Assembly (NCBI RefSeq): GCF_047675955.1
Contig: NC_132916.1
Span: forward strand, 72,967,481 to 73,031,480
Reading direction: 5' to 3'
From: Chlorocebus sabaeus
Lineage: Eukaryota; Chordata; Mammalia; Primates; Cercopithecidae
DNA: 64,000 bases
In this document: positions 23,192-35,440 of the stretch, piece by piece
How the letters are laid out: every line of letters starts with the position of its first letter
Position numbering within the stretch: the first letter of the stretch is position 1
Translations under genes and position numbers: made by a program
Notes under the pieces: generated by a model
What the model was told of the DNA's origin: nothing
Databases searched by the model: none
The model's input: the letters and a program-made list of their open reading frames with translations, nothing else

Positions 23192-24567
23192 TTGAAGGGA
23201 AAGATGTAACTCTGTGAGATGAATTAACAGAACACAGAGCAGTTTCTCAGAAAGCTTCTTTCCAGTTTTGAACGGAAGATATTTCCTTTTTCACCATAGC
23301 CCTCTAAGGGCTTCCAAATATCCCTTTGCCAATTCCACAAGAACAGCCTTAGCGAAAGGATTCTTGAAGGGAAAGATGTAACTCTGTGAGATGAATTAAC
23401 AGAACACCGAGCAGTTTCTCAGAAAGCTTCTTTCCAGTTTTGAACGGAAGATATTTCCTTTTTCACCATAGCCCTCTATGGGCTTCCAAATATCCCTTTG
23501 CGAATTCCACAAGAACAGCCTTAGCGAAAGGCTTCTTGAAGGGAAAGATGTAACTCTGTGAGATGAATTAACAGAACACAGAGCAGTTTCTCAGAAAGCT
23601 TCTTTCCAGTTTTGAACGGAAGATATTTCAATTTTCACCATAGCCCTCTAAGGGCTTCCAAATATCCCTTTGCCAATTCCACAAGAACAGCCTTAGCGAA
23701 AGGCTTCTTGAAGGGAAAGATGTAACTCTGTGAGATGAATTAACAGAACACCGAGCAGTTTCTCAGAAAGCTTCTTTCCAGTTTTGAACGGAAGATATTT
23801 CCTTTTTCACCATAGCCCTCTATGGGCTTCCAAATATCCCTTTGCCAATTCCACAAGAACAGCCTTAGCGAAAGGCTTCTTGAAGGGAAAGATGTAACTC
23901 TGTGAGATGAATTAACGGAACACAGAGCAGTTTCTCAGAAAGCTTCTTTCCAGTTTTGAACGGAAGATATTTCCTTTTTCACCATAGCCCTCTATGGGCT
24001 TCCAAATATCCCTTTGCCAATTCCACAAGAACAGCCTTAGCGAAAGGCTTCTTGAAGGGAAAGATGTAACTCTGTGAGATGAATTAACAGAACACAGAGT
24101 AGTTTCTCAGAAAGCTTCTTTCCAGATTTGAACGGAAGATATTTCCTTTTTCACCATAGCCCTCTATGGGCTTCCAAATATCCCTTTGCCAATTCCACAA
24201 GAACAGCCTTAGCGAAAGGCTTCTTGAAGGGAAAGATGTAACTCTGTGAGATGAATTCACAGAACACAGAGCAGTTTCTCAGAAAGCTTCTTTCCAGTTT
24301 TGAACGGAAGATATTTCCTTTTTCACCATAGCCCTCTATGGGATTCCAAATATCCCTTTGCCAATTCCACAAGAACAGCCTTAGCGAAAGACTTCTTAAA
24401 GGGAAAGATGTAACTCTGTGAGATGAATTAACAGAACACAGAGCAGTTTCTCAGAAAGCTTCTTTCCAGTTTTGAACGGAAGATATTTCCTTTTTCACCA
24501 TAGCCCTCTATGGGCTTCCAAATATCCCTTTGCCAATTCCACAAGAACAGCCTTAGCGAAAGGCTTC
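23192..24567 (-). repeat. 8-monomer tandem duplication, copy 2 (1376 bp)
   Basis: It is identical to copy 1 at all markers compared. The right edge is ambiguous: the sequences after both copies remain the same for ~110 bp before the CTAAGGG/CTATGGG difference. This makes a third appearance of the CAGATTTGAACGG monomer (~18449, ~22748 and ~24124). Confidence 0.8.
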
Positions 24568-24901
24568 TTGAAGGGAAAGATGTAACTCTGTGAGATGAAT
24601 TAACAGAACACAGAGCAGTTTCTCAGAAAGCTTCTTTCCAGTTTTGAACGGAAGATATTTCCTTTTTCACCATAGCCCTCTATGGGCTTCCAAATATCCC
24701 TTTGCCAATTCCACAAGAACAGCCTTAGCGAAAGGCTTCTTGAAGGGAAAGATGTAACTCTGTGAGATGAATTAACAGAACACAGAGCAGTTTCTCAGAA
24801 AGCTTCTTTCCAGTTTTGAACGGAAGATATTTCCTTTTTCACCATAGCCCTCTAAGGGCTTCCAAATATCCCTTTGCCAATTCCACAAGAACAGCCTTAG
24901 C

Positions 24902-26400
24902 AAAAGGCTTCTTGAAGGGAAAGATGTAACTCTGTGAGATGAATTAACAGAACACAGAGCAGTTTCTCAGAAAGCTTCTTTCCAGTGTTGAACGGAAGAT
25001 ATTTCCTTTTTCACCATAGCCCTCTATGGGCTTCCAAATATCCCTTTGCCAATTCCACAAGAACAGCCTTAGCGAAAGGCTTCTTGAAGGGAAAGATGTA
25101 ACTCTGTGAGATGAATTAACAGAACACAGAGCATTTTCTCAGAAAGCTTCTTTCCAGTTTTGAACGGAAGATATTTCCTTTTTCACCATAGCCCTCTATG
25201 GGCTTCCAAATATCCCTTTGCCAATTCCCCAAGAATAGCCTTAGCGTAAGGCTTCTTGCAGGGAAAGATGTAACTCTGTGAGATGAATTAACAGAACACA
25301 GAGCAGTTTCTCAGAAAGCTTCTTTCCAGTTTTGAACGGAAGATATTTCCTTTTTCACCATAGCCCTCTATGGGCTTCAAAATATCCCTTTGCCAATTCC
25401 ACAAGATCAGCCTTAGCGAAAGGCTTCTTGAAGGGAAAGTTGTAACTCTGTGAGATGAATTAACAGAACACAGAGCAGTTTCTCAGAAAGCTTCTTTCCA
25501 GTTTTGAACGGAAGATATTTCCTTTTTCACCATAGCCCTCTATGGGATTCCAAATATCCCTTTGCCAATTCCACAAGAACAGCCTTAGCGAAAGGCTTCT
25601 TGAAGGGAAAGATGTAACTCTGTGAGATGAATTAACAGAACACAGAGCAGTTTCTCAGAAAGCTTCTTTCCAGTTTTGAACGGAAGATATTTCCTTTTTC
25701 ACCATAGCCCTCTATGGGCTTCCAAATATCCCTCTGCCAATTCCACAAGAACAGCCTTAGCGAAAGGCTTCTTTAAGGGAAAGATGTAACTCTGTGAGAT
25801 GAATTAACGGAACACAGAGCAGTTTCTCAGAAAGCTTCTTTCCAGTTTTGAACGGAAGATATTTCCTTTTTCACCATAGCCCTCTATGGGCTTCCAAATA
25901 TCCCTTTGCCAATTCCACAAGAACAGCCTTAGCGAAAGGCTTCTTGAAGGGAAAGATGTAACTCTGTGAGATGAATTAACAGAACACAGAGTAGTTTCTC
26001 AGAAAGCTTCTTTCCAGTTTTGAACGGAAGATATTTCCTTTTTCACCATAGCCCTCTATGGGCTTCCAAATATCCCTTTGCCAAATCCACAAGAACAGCC
26101 TTAGCGAAAGGCTTCTTGAAGGGAAAGATGTAACTCTGTGAGATGAATTCACAGAACCCAGAGCAGTTTCTCAGAAAGTTTCTTTCCAGTTTTGAACGGA
26201 AGATATTTCCTTTTTCACCATAGCCCTCTATGGGCTTCCAAATATCCCTTTGCCAATTCCACAAGAACAGCCTTAGCGAAAGGCTTCTTGAAGGGAAAGA
26301 TGTAACTCTGTGAGATGAATTAACAGAACACAGAGCAGTTTCTCAGAAAGCTTCTTTCCAGTTTTGAACGGAAGATATTTCCTTTTTCACCATAGCCCTC
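24902..26400 (-). repeat. 18-mer-spaced block, copy 1
   Basis: It matches 27998-29496 at an offset of 3096 bp (18 monomers): CAGTGTTG 24983/28079, GCATTTTCTC, CCCCAAGAATAGCC with GCGTAAGG and TTGCAGGG, TTCAAAATAT 25376/28472, GGGATTCC, CCTCTGCC 25731/28827, and AACCCAGAGC 26155/29251. The copies differ at several sites (TTTAAGGG near 25771, CCAAATCC near 26082, AAGTTTC near 26178), so this duplication is older than the 25-mer one. Confidence 0.75.
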
Positions 26401-27997
26401 TATGGGCTTCCAAATATCCCTTTGCCAATTCCACAAGAACAGCCTTAGCGAAAGGCTTCTTGAAGGGAAAGATGTAACTCTGTGAGATGAATTAACAGAA
26501 CACAGAGCAGTTTCTCAGAAAGCTTCTTTCCAGTTTTGAACGGAAGATATTTCCTTTTTCACCATAGCCCTCTATCGGCTTCCAAATATCCCTTTGCCAA
26601 TTCCACAAGAGCAGCCTTAGCGAAAGGCTTCCTGAAGGGAAAGATGTAACTCGGTTGTATGAATTAACAGAACACAGAGCAGTTTCTCAGAAAGCTTCTT
26701 TCCAGTTTTGAACGGAAGATATTTCCTTTTTCACCATAACCCTCTATGGGCTTCCAAATATCCCTTTGCCAATTCCACAAGAACAGCCTTAGCGAAAGGC
26801 TTCCTGAAGGGAAAGATGTAACTCTGTGAGATGAATTAACAGAACACAGAGCAGTTTCTCAGAAAGCTTCTATCCAGTTTTGAACGGAAGATATTTCCTT
26901 TTTCACCATAGCCCTCTATGGGCTTCCAAATATCCCTTTGCCAATTCCACAAGAACAGCCTTAGCGAAAGGCTTCTTGAAGGGAAAGATGTAACTCTGTG
27001 AGATGAATTAACAGAACACAGAGCAGTTTCTCAGAAAGCTTCTTTCCAGTTTTGAACGGAAGATATTTCCTTTTTCACCATAGCCCTCTATGGGCTTCTA
27101 AATATCCCTTTTCCAATTCCACAAGAACAGCCTTAGCGAAAGGCTTCCTGAAGGAAAAGATGTAACTCTGTGAGATGAATTAACAGAACACAGAGCAGTT
27201 TCTCAGAAAGCTTCTATCCAGTTTTGAACGGAAGATATTTCCTTTTTCACCATAGCCCTCTATGGGCTTCCAAATATCCCTTTGCCAATTCCACAAGAAC
27301 AGCCTTAGCGAAAGGCTTCTTGAAGGGAAAGATGTAACTCTGTGAGATGAATTAACAGAACAGAGAGCAGTTTCTCAGAAAGCTTCTTTCCAGTTTTGAA
27401 CGGAAGATATTTCCTTTTTCACCATAGCCCTCTAAGGGCTTCCAAATATCCCTTTGCCAATTCCACAAGAACAGCCTTAGCGAAAGGATTCTTGAAGGGA
27501 AAGATGTAACTCTGTGAGATGAATTAACAGAACACCGAGCAGTTTCTCAGAAAGCTTCTTTCCAGTTTTGAACGGAAGATATTTCCTTTTTCACCATAGC
27601 CCTCTATGGGCTTCCAAATATCCCTTTGCGAATTCCACAAGAACAGCCTTAGCGAAAGGCTTCTTGAAGGGAAAGATGTAACTCTGTGAGATGAATTAAC
27701 AGAACACAGAGCAGTTTCTCACAAAGCTTCTTTCCAGTTTTGAACGGAAGATATTTCCTTTTTCACCATAGCCCTCTAAGGGCTTCCAAATATCCCTTTG
27801 CCAATTCCACAAGAACAGCCTTAGCGAAAGGCTTCTTGAAGGGAAAGATGTAACTCTGTGAGATGAATTAACAGAACACCGAGCAGTTTCTCAGAAAGCT
27901 TCTTTCCAGTTTTGAACGGAAGATATTTCCTTTTTCACCATAGCCCTCTATGGGCTTCCAAATATCCCTTTGCCAATTCCACAAGAACAGCCTTAGC
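26401..27997 (-). repeat. Older copy of the 21.1-22.5 kb sequence (32 monomers away)
   Basis: CGGTTGTATG at 26652 lies 5504 bp after the copy near 21148, and the following CTATCCAG, TCTAAATATCCC, second CTATCCAG, CTAAGGG/AGGATTC, ACACCGAG and TTGCGAATTCC order is kept. Differences include CAGAGAGC (~27362), AAGCTTC instead of AACCTTC, and no TTTCAATTTTC monomer (CTCACAAAGC at ~27719 instead). Confidence 0.68.
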
Positions 27998-29496
27998 GAA
28001 AGGCTTCTTGAAGGGAAAGATGTAACTCTGTGAGATGAATTAACAGAACACAGAGCAGTTTCTCAGAAAGCTTCTTTCCAGTGTTGAACGGAAGATATTT
28101 CCTTTTTCACCATAGCCCTCTATGGGCTTCCAAATATCCCTTTGCCAATTCCACAAGAACAGCCTTAGCGAAAGGCTTCTTGAAGGGAAAGATGTAACTC
28201 TGTGAGATGAATTAACAGAACACAGAGCATTTTCTCAGAAAGCTTCTTTCCAGTTTTGAACGGAAGATATTTCCTTTTTCACCATAGCCCTCTATGGGCT
28301 TCCAAATATCCCTTTGCCAATTCCCCAAGAATAGCCTTAGCGTAAGGCTTCTTGCAGGGAAAGATGTAACTCTGTGAGATGAATTAACAGAACACAGAGC
28401 AGTTTCTCAGAAAGCTTCTTTCCAGTTTTGAACGGAAGATATTTCCTTTTTCACCATAGCCCTCTATGGGCTTCAAAATATCCCTTTGCCAATTCCACAA
28501 GATCAGCCTTAGCGAAAGGCTTCTTGAAGGGAAAGTTGTAACTCTGTGAGATGAATTAACAGAACACAGAGCAGTTTCTCAGAAAGCTTCTTTCCAGTTT
28601 TGAACGGAAGATATTTCCTTTTTCACCATAGCCCTCTATGGGATTCCAAATATCCCTTTGCCAATTCCACAAGAACAGCCTTAGCGAAAGGCTTCTTGAA
28701 GGGAAAGATGTAACTCTGTGAGATGAATTAACAGAACACAGAGCAGTTTCTCAGAAAGCTTCTTTCCAGTTTTGAACGGAAGATATTTCCTTTTTCACCA
28801 TAGCCCTCTATGGGCTTCCAAATATCCCTCTGCCAATTCCACAAGAACAGCCTTAGCGAAAGGCTTCTTGAAGGGAAAGATGTAACTCTGTGAGATGAAT
28901 TAACGGAACACAGAGCAGTTTCTCAGAAAGCTTCTTTCCAGTTTTGAACGGAAGATATTTCCTTTTTCACCATAGCCCTCTATGGGCTTCCAAATATCCC
29001 TTTGCCAATTCCACAAGAACAGCCTTAGCGAAAGGCTTCTTGAAGGGAAAGATGTAACTCTGTGAGATGAATTCACAGAACACAGAGTAGTTTCTCAGAA
29101 AGCTTCTTTCCAGTTTTGAACGGAAGATATTTCCTTTTTCACCATAGCCCTCTATGGGCTTCCAAATATCCCTTTGCCAATTCCACAAGAACAGCCTTAG
29201 CGAAAGGCTTCTTGAAGGGAAAGATGTAACTCTGTGAGATGAATTCACAGAACCCAGAGCAGTTTCTCAGAAAGCTTCTTTCCAGTTTTGAACGGAAGAT
29301 ATTTCCTTTTTCACCATAGCCCTCTATGGGCTTCCAAATATCCCTTTGCCAATTCCACAAGAACAGCCTTAGCGAAAGGCTTCTTGAAGGGAAAGATGTA
29401 ACTCTGTGAGATGAATTAACAGAACACAGAGCAGTTTCTCAGAAAGCTTCTTTCCAGTTTTGAACGGAAGATATTTCCTTTTTCACCATAGCCCTC
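27998..29496 (-). repeat. 18-mer-spaced block, copy 2
   Basis: Second copy of 24902-26400. It carries an extra GAATTCAC monomer near 29073. GCATTTTCTC recurs a third time at ~31324, again 3096 bp on, with GGGATTCC at ~31736, so parts of this block occur three times at 18-monomer spacing. Confidence 0.73.
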
Positions 29497-32400
29497 TAAG
29501 GGCTTCCAAATATCCCTTTGCCAATTCCACAAGAACAGCCTTAGCGAAAGGCTTCTTGAAGGGAAAGATGTAACTCTGTGAGATGAATTAGCAGAACACA
29601 GAGCAGTTTCTCAGAAAGCTTCTTTCCAGTTTTGAACGGAAGATATTTCCTTTTTCACCATAGCCCTCTATGGGCTTCCAAATATCCCTTTGCCAATTCC
29701 ACAAGAACAGCCTTAGAGAAAGGCTTCTTGAAGGGAAAGATGTAACTCTGTGAGATGAATTAACAGAACACAGAGCATTTTCTCAGAAAGCTTCTTTCCA
29801 GTTTTGAACGGAAGATATTTCCTTTTTCACCATAGCCCTCTATGGGCTTCAAAATATCCCTTTGCCAATTCCACAAGATCAGCCTTAGCGAAAGGCTTCT
29901 TGAAGGGAAAGTTGTAACTCTGTGAGATGAATTAACAGAACACAGAGCAGTTTCTCAGAAAGCTTCTTTCCAGTTTTGAACGGAAGATATTTCCTTTTTC
30001 ACCATAGCCCTCTATGGGATTCCAAATATCCCTTTGCCAAATCCACAAGAACAGCCTTAGCGAAAGGCTTCTTGAAGGGAAAGATGTAACTCGGTGAGAT
30101 GAATTAACAGAACACAGAGCAGTTTCTCAGAAAGCTTCTTTCCAGTTTGGAACGGAAGATATTTCCTTTTTCACCATAGCCCTCTATGGGCTTCCAAATA
30201 TCCCTTTGCCAATTCCACAAGAACAGCCTTAGCGAACGGCTTCTTGAAGGGAAAGATGTAACTCTGTGAGATGAATTCACAGAACACAGAGCAGTTTCTC
30301 AGAAAGCTTCTTTCCAGTTTTGAACGGAAGATATTTCCTTTTTCACCATAGCCCTCTATGGGATTCCAAATATCCCTTTGCCAATTCCTCAAGAACAGCC
30401 TTAGCGAAAGGCTTCTTGAAGGGAAAGATGTAACTCTGTGAGATGAATTAACAGAACACAGAGCAGTTTCTCAGAAAGCTTCTTTCCAGTTTTGAACGGA
30501 AGATATTTCCTTTTTCACCATAGCCCTCTATGGGCTTCCAAATATCCCTTTGCCAATTCCACAAGAACAGCCTTAGCGAAAGGCTTCTTGAAGGGAAAGA
30601 TGTAACTCTGTGAGATGAATTAACAGAACACAGAGCAGTTTCTCAGAAAGCTTCTTTCCAGTTTTGAACGGAAGATATTTCCTTTTTCACCATAGCCCTC
30701 TAAGGGCTTCCAAATATCCCTTTGCCAATTCCACAAGAACAGCCTTAGCGAAAGGCTTCTTGAAGGGAAAGATGTAACTCTGTGAGATGAATTAACAGAA
30801 CACAGAGCAGTTTCTCAGAAAGCTTCTTTCCAATTTTGAACGGAAGATATTTCCTTTTTCACCATAGCCCTCTATGGGCTTCCAAATATCCCTTTGCCAA
30901 TTACACAAGAACAGCCTTAGTGAAAGGCTTCTTGAAGGGAAAGATGTAACTCTGTGAGATGAATTAACAGAACACAGAGCAGTTTCTCAGAAAGCTTCTT
31001 TCCAGTTTTGAAAGGAAGATATTTCCTTTTTCACCATAGCCCTCTATGGGCTTCAAAATATCCCTTTGCGAAATCCACAAGAACAGCCTTAGCGAAAGGC
31101 TTCTTGAAGGGAAAGATGTAACTCTGTGAGATGAATTAACAGAACACAGAGCAGTTTCTCAGAAAGCTTCTTTCCAGTTTTGAACGGAAGATATTTCCTT
31201 TTTCACCATAGCCCTCTATGGGCTTCCAAATATCCCTTTGCCAATTCCACAAGAACAGCCTTAGCGAAAGGCTTCTTGAAGGGAAAGATGTAACTCTGTG
31301 AGATGAATTAACAGAACACAGAGCATTTTCTCAGAAAGCTTCTTTCCAGTTTTGAACGGAAGATATTTCCTTTTTCAACATAGCCCTCTATGGGCTTCCA
31401 AATATCCCTTTGCCAATTCCCCAAGAACAGCCTTAGCGTAAGGCTTCTTGCAGGGAAAGATGTAACTCTGTGAGATGAATTAACAGAACACAGAGCAGTT
31501 TCTCAGAAAGCTTCTTTCCAGTTTTGAACGGAAGATATTTCCTTTTTCACCATAGCCCTCTATGGGCTTCAAAATATCCCTTTGCCAATTCCACAAGATC
31601 AGCCTTAGCGAAAGGCTTCTTGAAGGGAAAGTTGTAACTCTGTGAGATGAATTAACAGAACACAGAGCAGTTTCTCAGAAAGCTTCTTTCCAGTTTTGAA
31701 CGGAAGATATTTCCTTTTTCACCATAGCCCTCTATGGGATTCCAAATATCCCTTTGCCAATTCCACAAGAACAGCCTTAGCGAAAGGCTTCTTGAAGGGA
31801 AAGATGTAACTCTGTGAGATGAATTAACAGAACACAGAGCAGTTTCTCAGAAAGCTTCTTTCCAGTTTGGAACGGAAGATATTTCCTTTTTCACCATAGC
31901 CCTCTATGGGCTTCCAAATATCCCTTTGCCAATTCCACAAGAACAGCCTTAGCGAAAGGCTTCTTGAAGGGAAAGATGTAACTCTGTGAGATGAATTAAC
32001 AGAACACAGAGCAGTTTCTCAGAAAGCTTCTTTCCAGTTTTGAACGGAAGATATTTCCTTTTTCACCATAGTCCTCTAAGGGCTTCCAAATATCCCTTTG
32101 CCAATTCCACAAGAACAGCCTTAGCAAAAGGCTTCTTGAAGGGAAAGATGTAACTCTGTGAGATGAATTAACAGAACACAGAGCAGTTTCTCAGAAAGCT
32201 TCTTTCCAGTTTTGAACGGAAGATATTTCCTTTTTCACCATAGCCCTCTATGGGCTTCCAAATATCCCTTTGCCAATTCCACAAGAACAGCATTAGCGAA
32301 AGGCTTCTTGAAGGGAAAGATGTAACTCTGTGAGATGAATTCACAGAACACAGAGCAGTTTCTCAGAAAGCTTCTTTCCAGTTTTGAACGGAAGATATTT

Positions 32401-32700
32401 CCTTTTTCTCCATAGCCCTCTATGGGCTTCCAAATATCCCTTTGCCAATTCCACAAGAACAGCCTTAGCGAAAGGTTTCTTGAAGGGAAAGATGTAACTC
32501 TGTGAGATGACTTAACAGAACACAGAGCAGTTTCTCAGAAAGCTTCTTTCCAGTTTTGAACGGAAGATATTTCCTTTTTCACCATAGCCCTCTATGGGCT
32601 TCCAAATATCCCTCTGCCAATTCCACAAGAACAGCCTTAGCGAATGGCTTCTTGAAGGGAAAGATGTAACTCTGTGAGATGAATTAACAGAACACAGAGC
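29497..32700 (-). repeat. Mosaic alphoid monomers with partial third copy of the 18-mer block
   Basis: TTCAAAATAT/AGATCAGCC monomers occur at 29848 and 31568 (10 monomers apart). The copy near 29.8 kb lacks one monomer compared with 25.1, 28.2 and 31.3 kb: the GCATTTT and TTCAAAATAT markers are 72 bp apart instead of 244. Other variants are GAACGGCTTC (~30236), TTGCGAAATCC (~31067), CAACATAG (~31378) and ATAGTCCTCT (~32070). Nothing other than alphoid sequence is present. Confidence 0.65.
29776..29858 (-). repeat. Hybrid monomer at a one-monomer deletion
   Basis: The left part has GCATTTTCTC and the right part TTCAAAATATCCC. In the three related copies (25132/25376, 28228/28472, 31324/31568) these markers are 244 bp apart, with a CCCCAAG/GCGTAAGG/GCAGGG segment between them. 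Here they are 72 bp apart, so exactly 172 bp is missing and the monomer is a fusion of two neighbours. Confidence 0.75.
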
Positions 32701-34240
32701 AGTTTCTCAGAAAGCTTCTTTCCAGTTTTGAACGGAAGATATTTCCTTTTTCACCGTAGCACTCTATGGGCTTTCAAATATCCCTTTGTCAATTCCACAA
32801 GAAGAGCCTTAGCGAAAGGCTTCTTGAAGGGAAAGATGTAACTCTGTGAGATGAATTATCAGAACACAGAGCAGTTTCTCAGAAAGCTTCTTTCCAGTTT
32901 TGAACGGAAGATATTTCCTTTTTCACCATAGCCCTCTATGGGCTTCCAAATATCCCTTTGCCAATTCCACAAGAGCAGCCTTAGCGAAAGGCTTCCTGAA
33001 GGGAAAGATGTAACTCGGTGAGATGAATTAACAGAACACAGAGCAGTTTCTCAGAAAGCTTCTTTCCAGTTTTGAACGGAAGTTATTTCCTTTTTCAGCA
33101 TAGCACTCTATGGGCTTCCAAATATCCCTCTGCCAATTCCACAAGAACAGCCTTAGCGAAAGGCTTCCTGAAAGGAAAGATGTAACTCTGTGAGATGAAT
33201 TAACAGAACACAGAGCAGTTTCTCAGAAAGCTTCTTTCCAGTTTTGAACGGAAGATATTTCCTTTTTCACCATAGCCCTCTATGGGCTTCCAAATAATCC
33301 TTTGCCAATTCCACAAGAACAGCCTTAGCGAAAGGCTTCTTGACGGGAAAGATGTAACACTGTGAGATGAATTCACAGAACACAGAGCAGTTTCTCAGAA
33401 AGCTTCTTTCCAGTTTGGAACGGAAGATATTTCCTTTTTCACCGTAGCCCTCTATGGGCTTCCAAATATCCCTTTGCCAATTCCACAAGTACAGCCTTAG
33501 CGAAAGGCTTCTTGAAGGGAAAGATGTAACTCTGTGAGATGAAATAACAGAACACACAGCAGTTTCTCAGAAAGCTTCTTTCCAGTTTTGAACGGAAGAT
33601 ATTTCCTTTTTCACCATAGCCCTCTATGGGCTTCCAAATATCCCTTTGCCAATTCCACAAGAACAGCCTTAGCGAAAGGCTTCTTGAAGGGAAAGATGTA
33701 ACTCTGTGAGATGAATTAACAGAACACAGAGCAGTTTCTCAGAAAGCTTCTTTCCAGTTTTGAACGGAAGATATTTCCTTTTTCACCATAGCCCTCGATG
33801 GGCTTCCAAATATCCCTTTGCCAATTCCACAAGAACAGCCTTAGCGAAAGGCTTCCTGAAGGGAAAGATGTAACTCGGTTAGATGAATTAACAGAACACA
33901 GAGCAGTTTCTCAGAAAGCTTCTTTCCAGTTTTGAACGGAAGATATTTCCTTTTTCACCATAACCCTCTATGGGCTTCCAAATATCCCTTTGTCAATTCC
34001 ACAAGAACAGCCTTAGCGAAAGGCTCCCTGAAGGGAAAGATGTAACTCTGTGAGATGAATTAACAGAACACAGAGCAGTTTCCCAGAAAGGTTCTTTCCA
34101 GTTTTGAACGGAAGATATTTCCTTTTTCACCATAGCCCTCTATGGGCTTCCAAATATACCTTTGACAATTCCACAAGAACAGCCTTAGCGAAAGGCTTCT
34201 TGAAGGGAAAGATGAAACTCTGTGAGATGAATTAACAGAA
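32700..34240 (-). repeat. Relics of the HOR-flank block and of HOR positions 14-15
   Basis: At 32.76-33.1 kb the series CTTTCAAATATCCC, AGAAGAGCC, TTATCAGAAC, CTCGGTGAG and CAGCATAG (33096) repeats that at 6.1-6.44 and 13.5-13.83 kb. At 33.87-34.2 kb CGGTTAG, CATAACCC, TTGTCAATTCC, GGCTCCC, GTTTCCCAG with AAAGGTTC, and TTGACAATTCC repeat the end of the 15-mer. Between them is a GTAACACTG/GAATTCAC monomer pair (33.3-33.6 kb) that recurs 3440 bp downstream. Confidence 0.65.
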
Positions 34241-34319
34241 CACAGAGCAGTTTCTCAGAAAGCTTCTTTCCAGTTTTGAACGGAAGATATTTCCTTTTTC
34301 ACCATAGCCCTCTAAGGGC

Positions 34320-35440
34320 TTCCAAATATCCCTTTGCCAATTCCACAAGAACAGCCTTAGCGAAAGGCTTCTTGAAGGGAAAGATGTAACTCTGTGAGAT
34401 GAATTAACAGAACACAGAGCAGTTTCTCAGAAAGCTTCTTTCCGGTTCTGAACGGAAGATATTTCCTTTTTCAGCATAGTCCTCTATGGGCTTCCAAATA
34501 TCCCTTTGCCAATTCCACAAGAACAGCCTTAGCGAAAGGCTTCTTGAAGGGAAAGATGTAACTCTCTGAGATGAATTCACAGAACACAGAGCAGTTTCTC
34601 AGAAAGCTTCTTTCCAGTTTTGAACGGAAGATATTTTCTTTTTCACCATAGCCCTCTATGGGATTCCAAATATCCCTTTGCCAATTCCACAAGAACAGCC
34701 TTAGCGAAAGGCTTCTTGAAGGGAAAGATGTAACTCTGTGAGATGAATTAACAGAACACAGAGCAGTTTCTCAGAAAGCTTCTTTCCAGTTTTGAACGGA
34801 AGATATTTCCTTTTTCACCATAGCCCTCTATGGGCTTCTAAATATCCCTTTTCCAATTCCACAAGAACAGCCTTAGCGAAAGGCTTCCTGAAGGAAAAGA
34901 TGTAACTCTGTGAGATGAATTAACAGAACACAGAGCAGTTTCTCAGAAAGCTTCTCTCCAGTTTTGAACGGAAGATATTTCCTTTTTCACCATAGCCCTC
35001 TATGGGCTTCCAAATATCCCTTTGCCAATTCCACAAGATCAGCCTTAGCGAAAGGCTTCTTGAAGGAAAAGATGTAACTCTGTGAGATGAATTAACAGAA
35101 CACAGAGCAGTTTCTCAGAAAGCTTCTTTCCGGTTCTGAACGGAAGATATTTCCTTTTTCAGCATAGCCCTCTATGGGCTTCCAAATATCCCTTTGCCAA
35201 TTCCACAAGAACAGCCTTAGCGAAAGGCTTCTTGAAGGCAAAGATGTAACTCTCTGAGATGAATTCACAGAACACAGAGCAGTTTCTCAGAAAGCTTCTT
35301 TCCAGTTTTGAACGGAAGATATTTTCTTTTTCACCATAGCCCTCTATGGGATTCCAAATATCCCTTTGCCAATTCCACAAGAACAGCCTTAGCGAAAGGC
35401 TTCTTGAAGGGAAAGATGTAACTCTGTGAGATGAATTAAC
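34320..35440 (-). repeat. Segment repeated at 4-monomer spacing (688 bp)
   Basis: TCCGGTTCTGAACGG at 34441 and 35129, followed by TTTTTCAGCATAG, CTCTCTGAG, GAATTCAC, GATATTTTCTTTTT and GGGATTCC in both. About 430 bp match within the 688-bp period. One copy has TAGTCCTCT and the other TAGCCCTCT, and one has GAAGGCAAAG (~35236). Confidence 0.7.
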
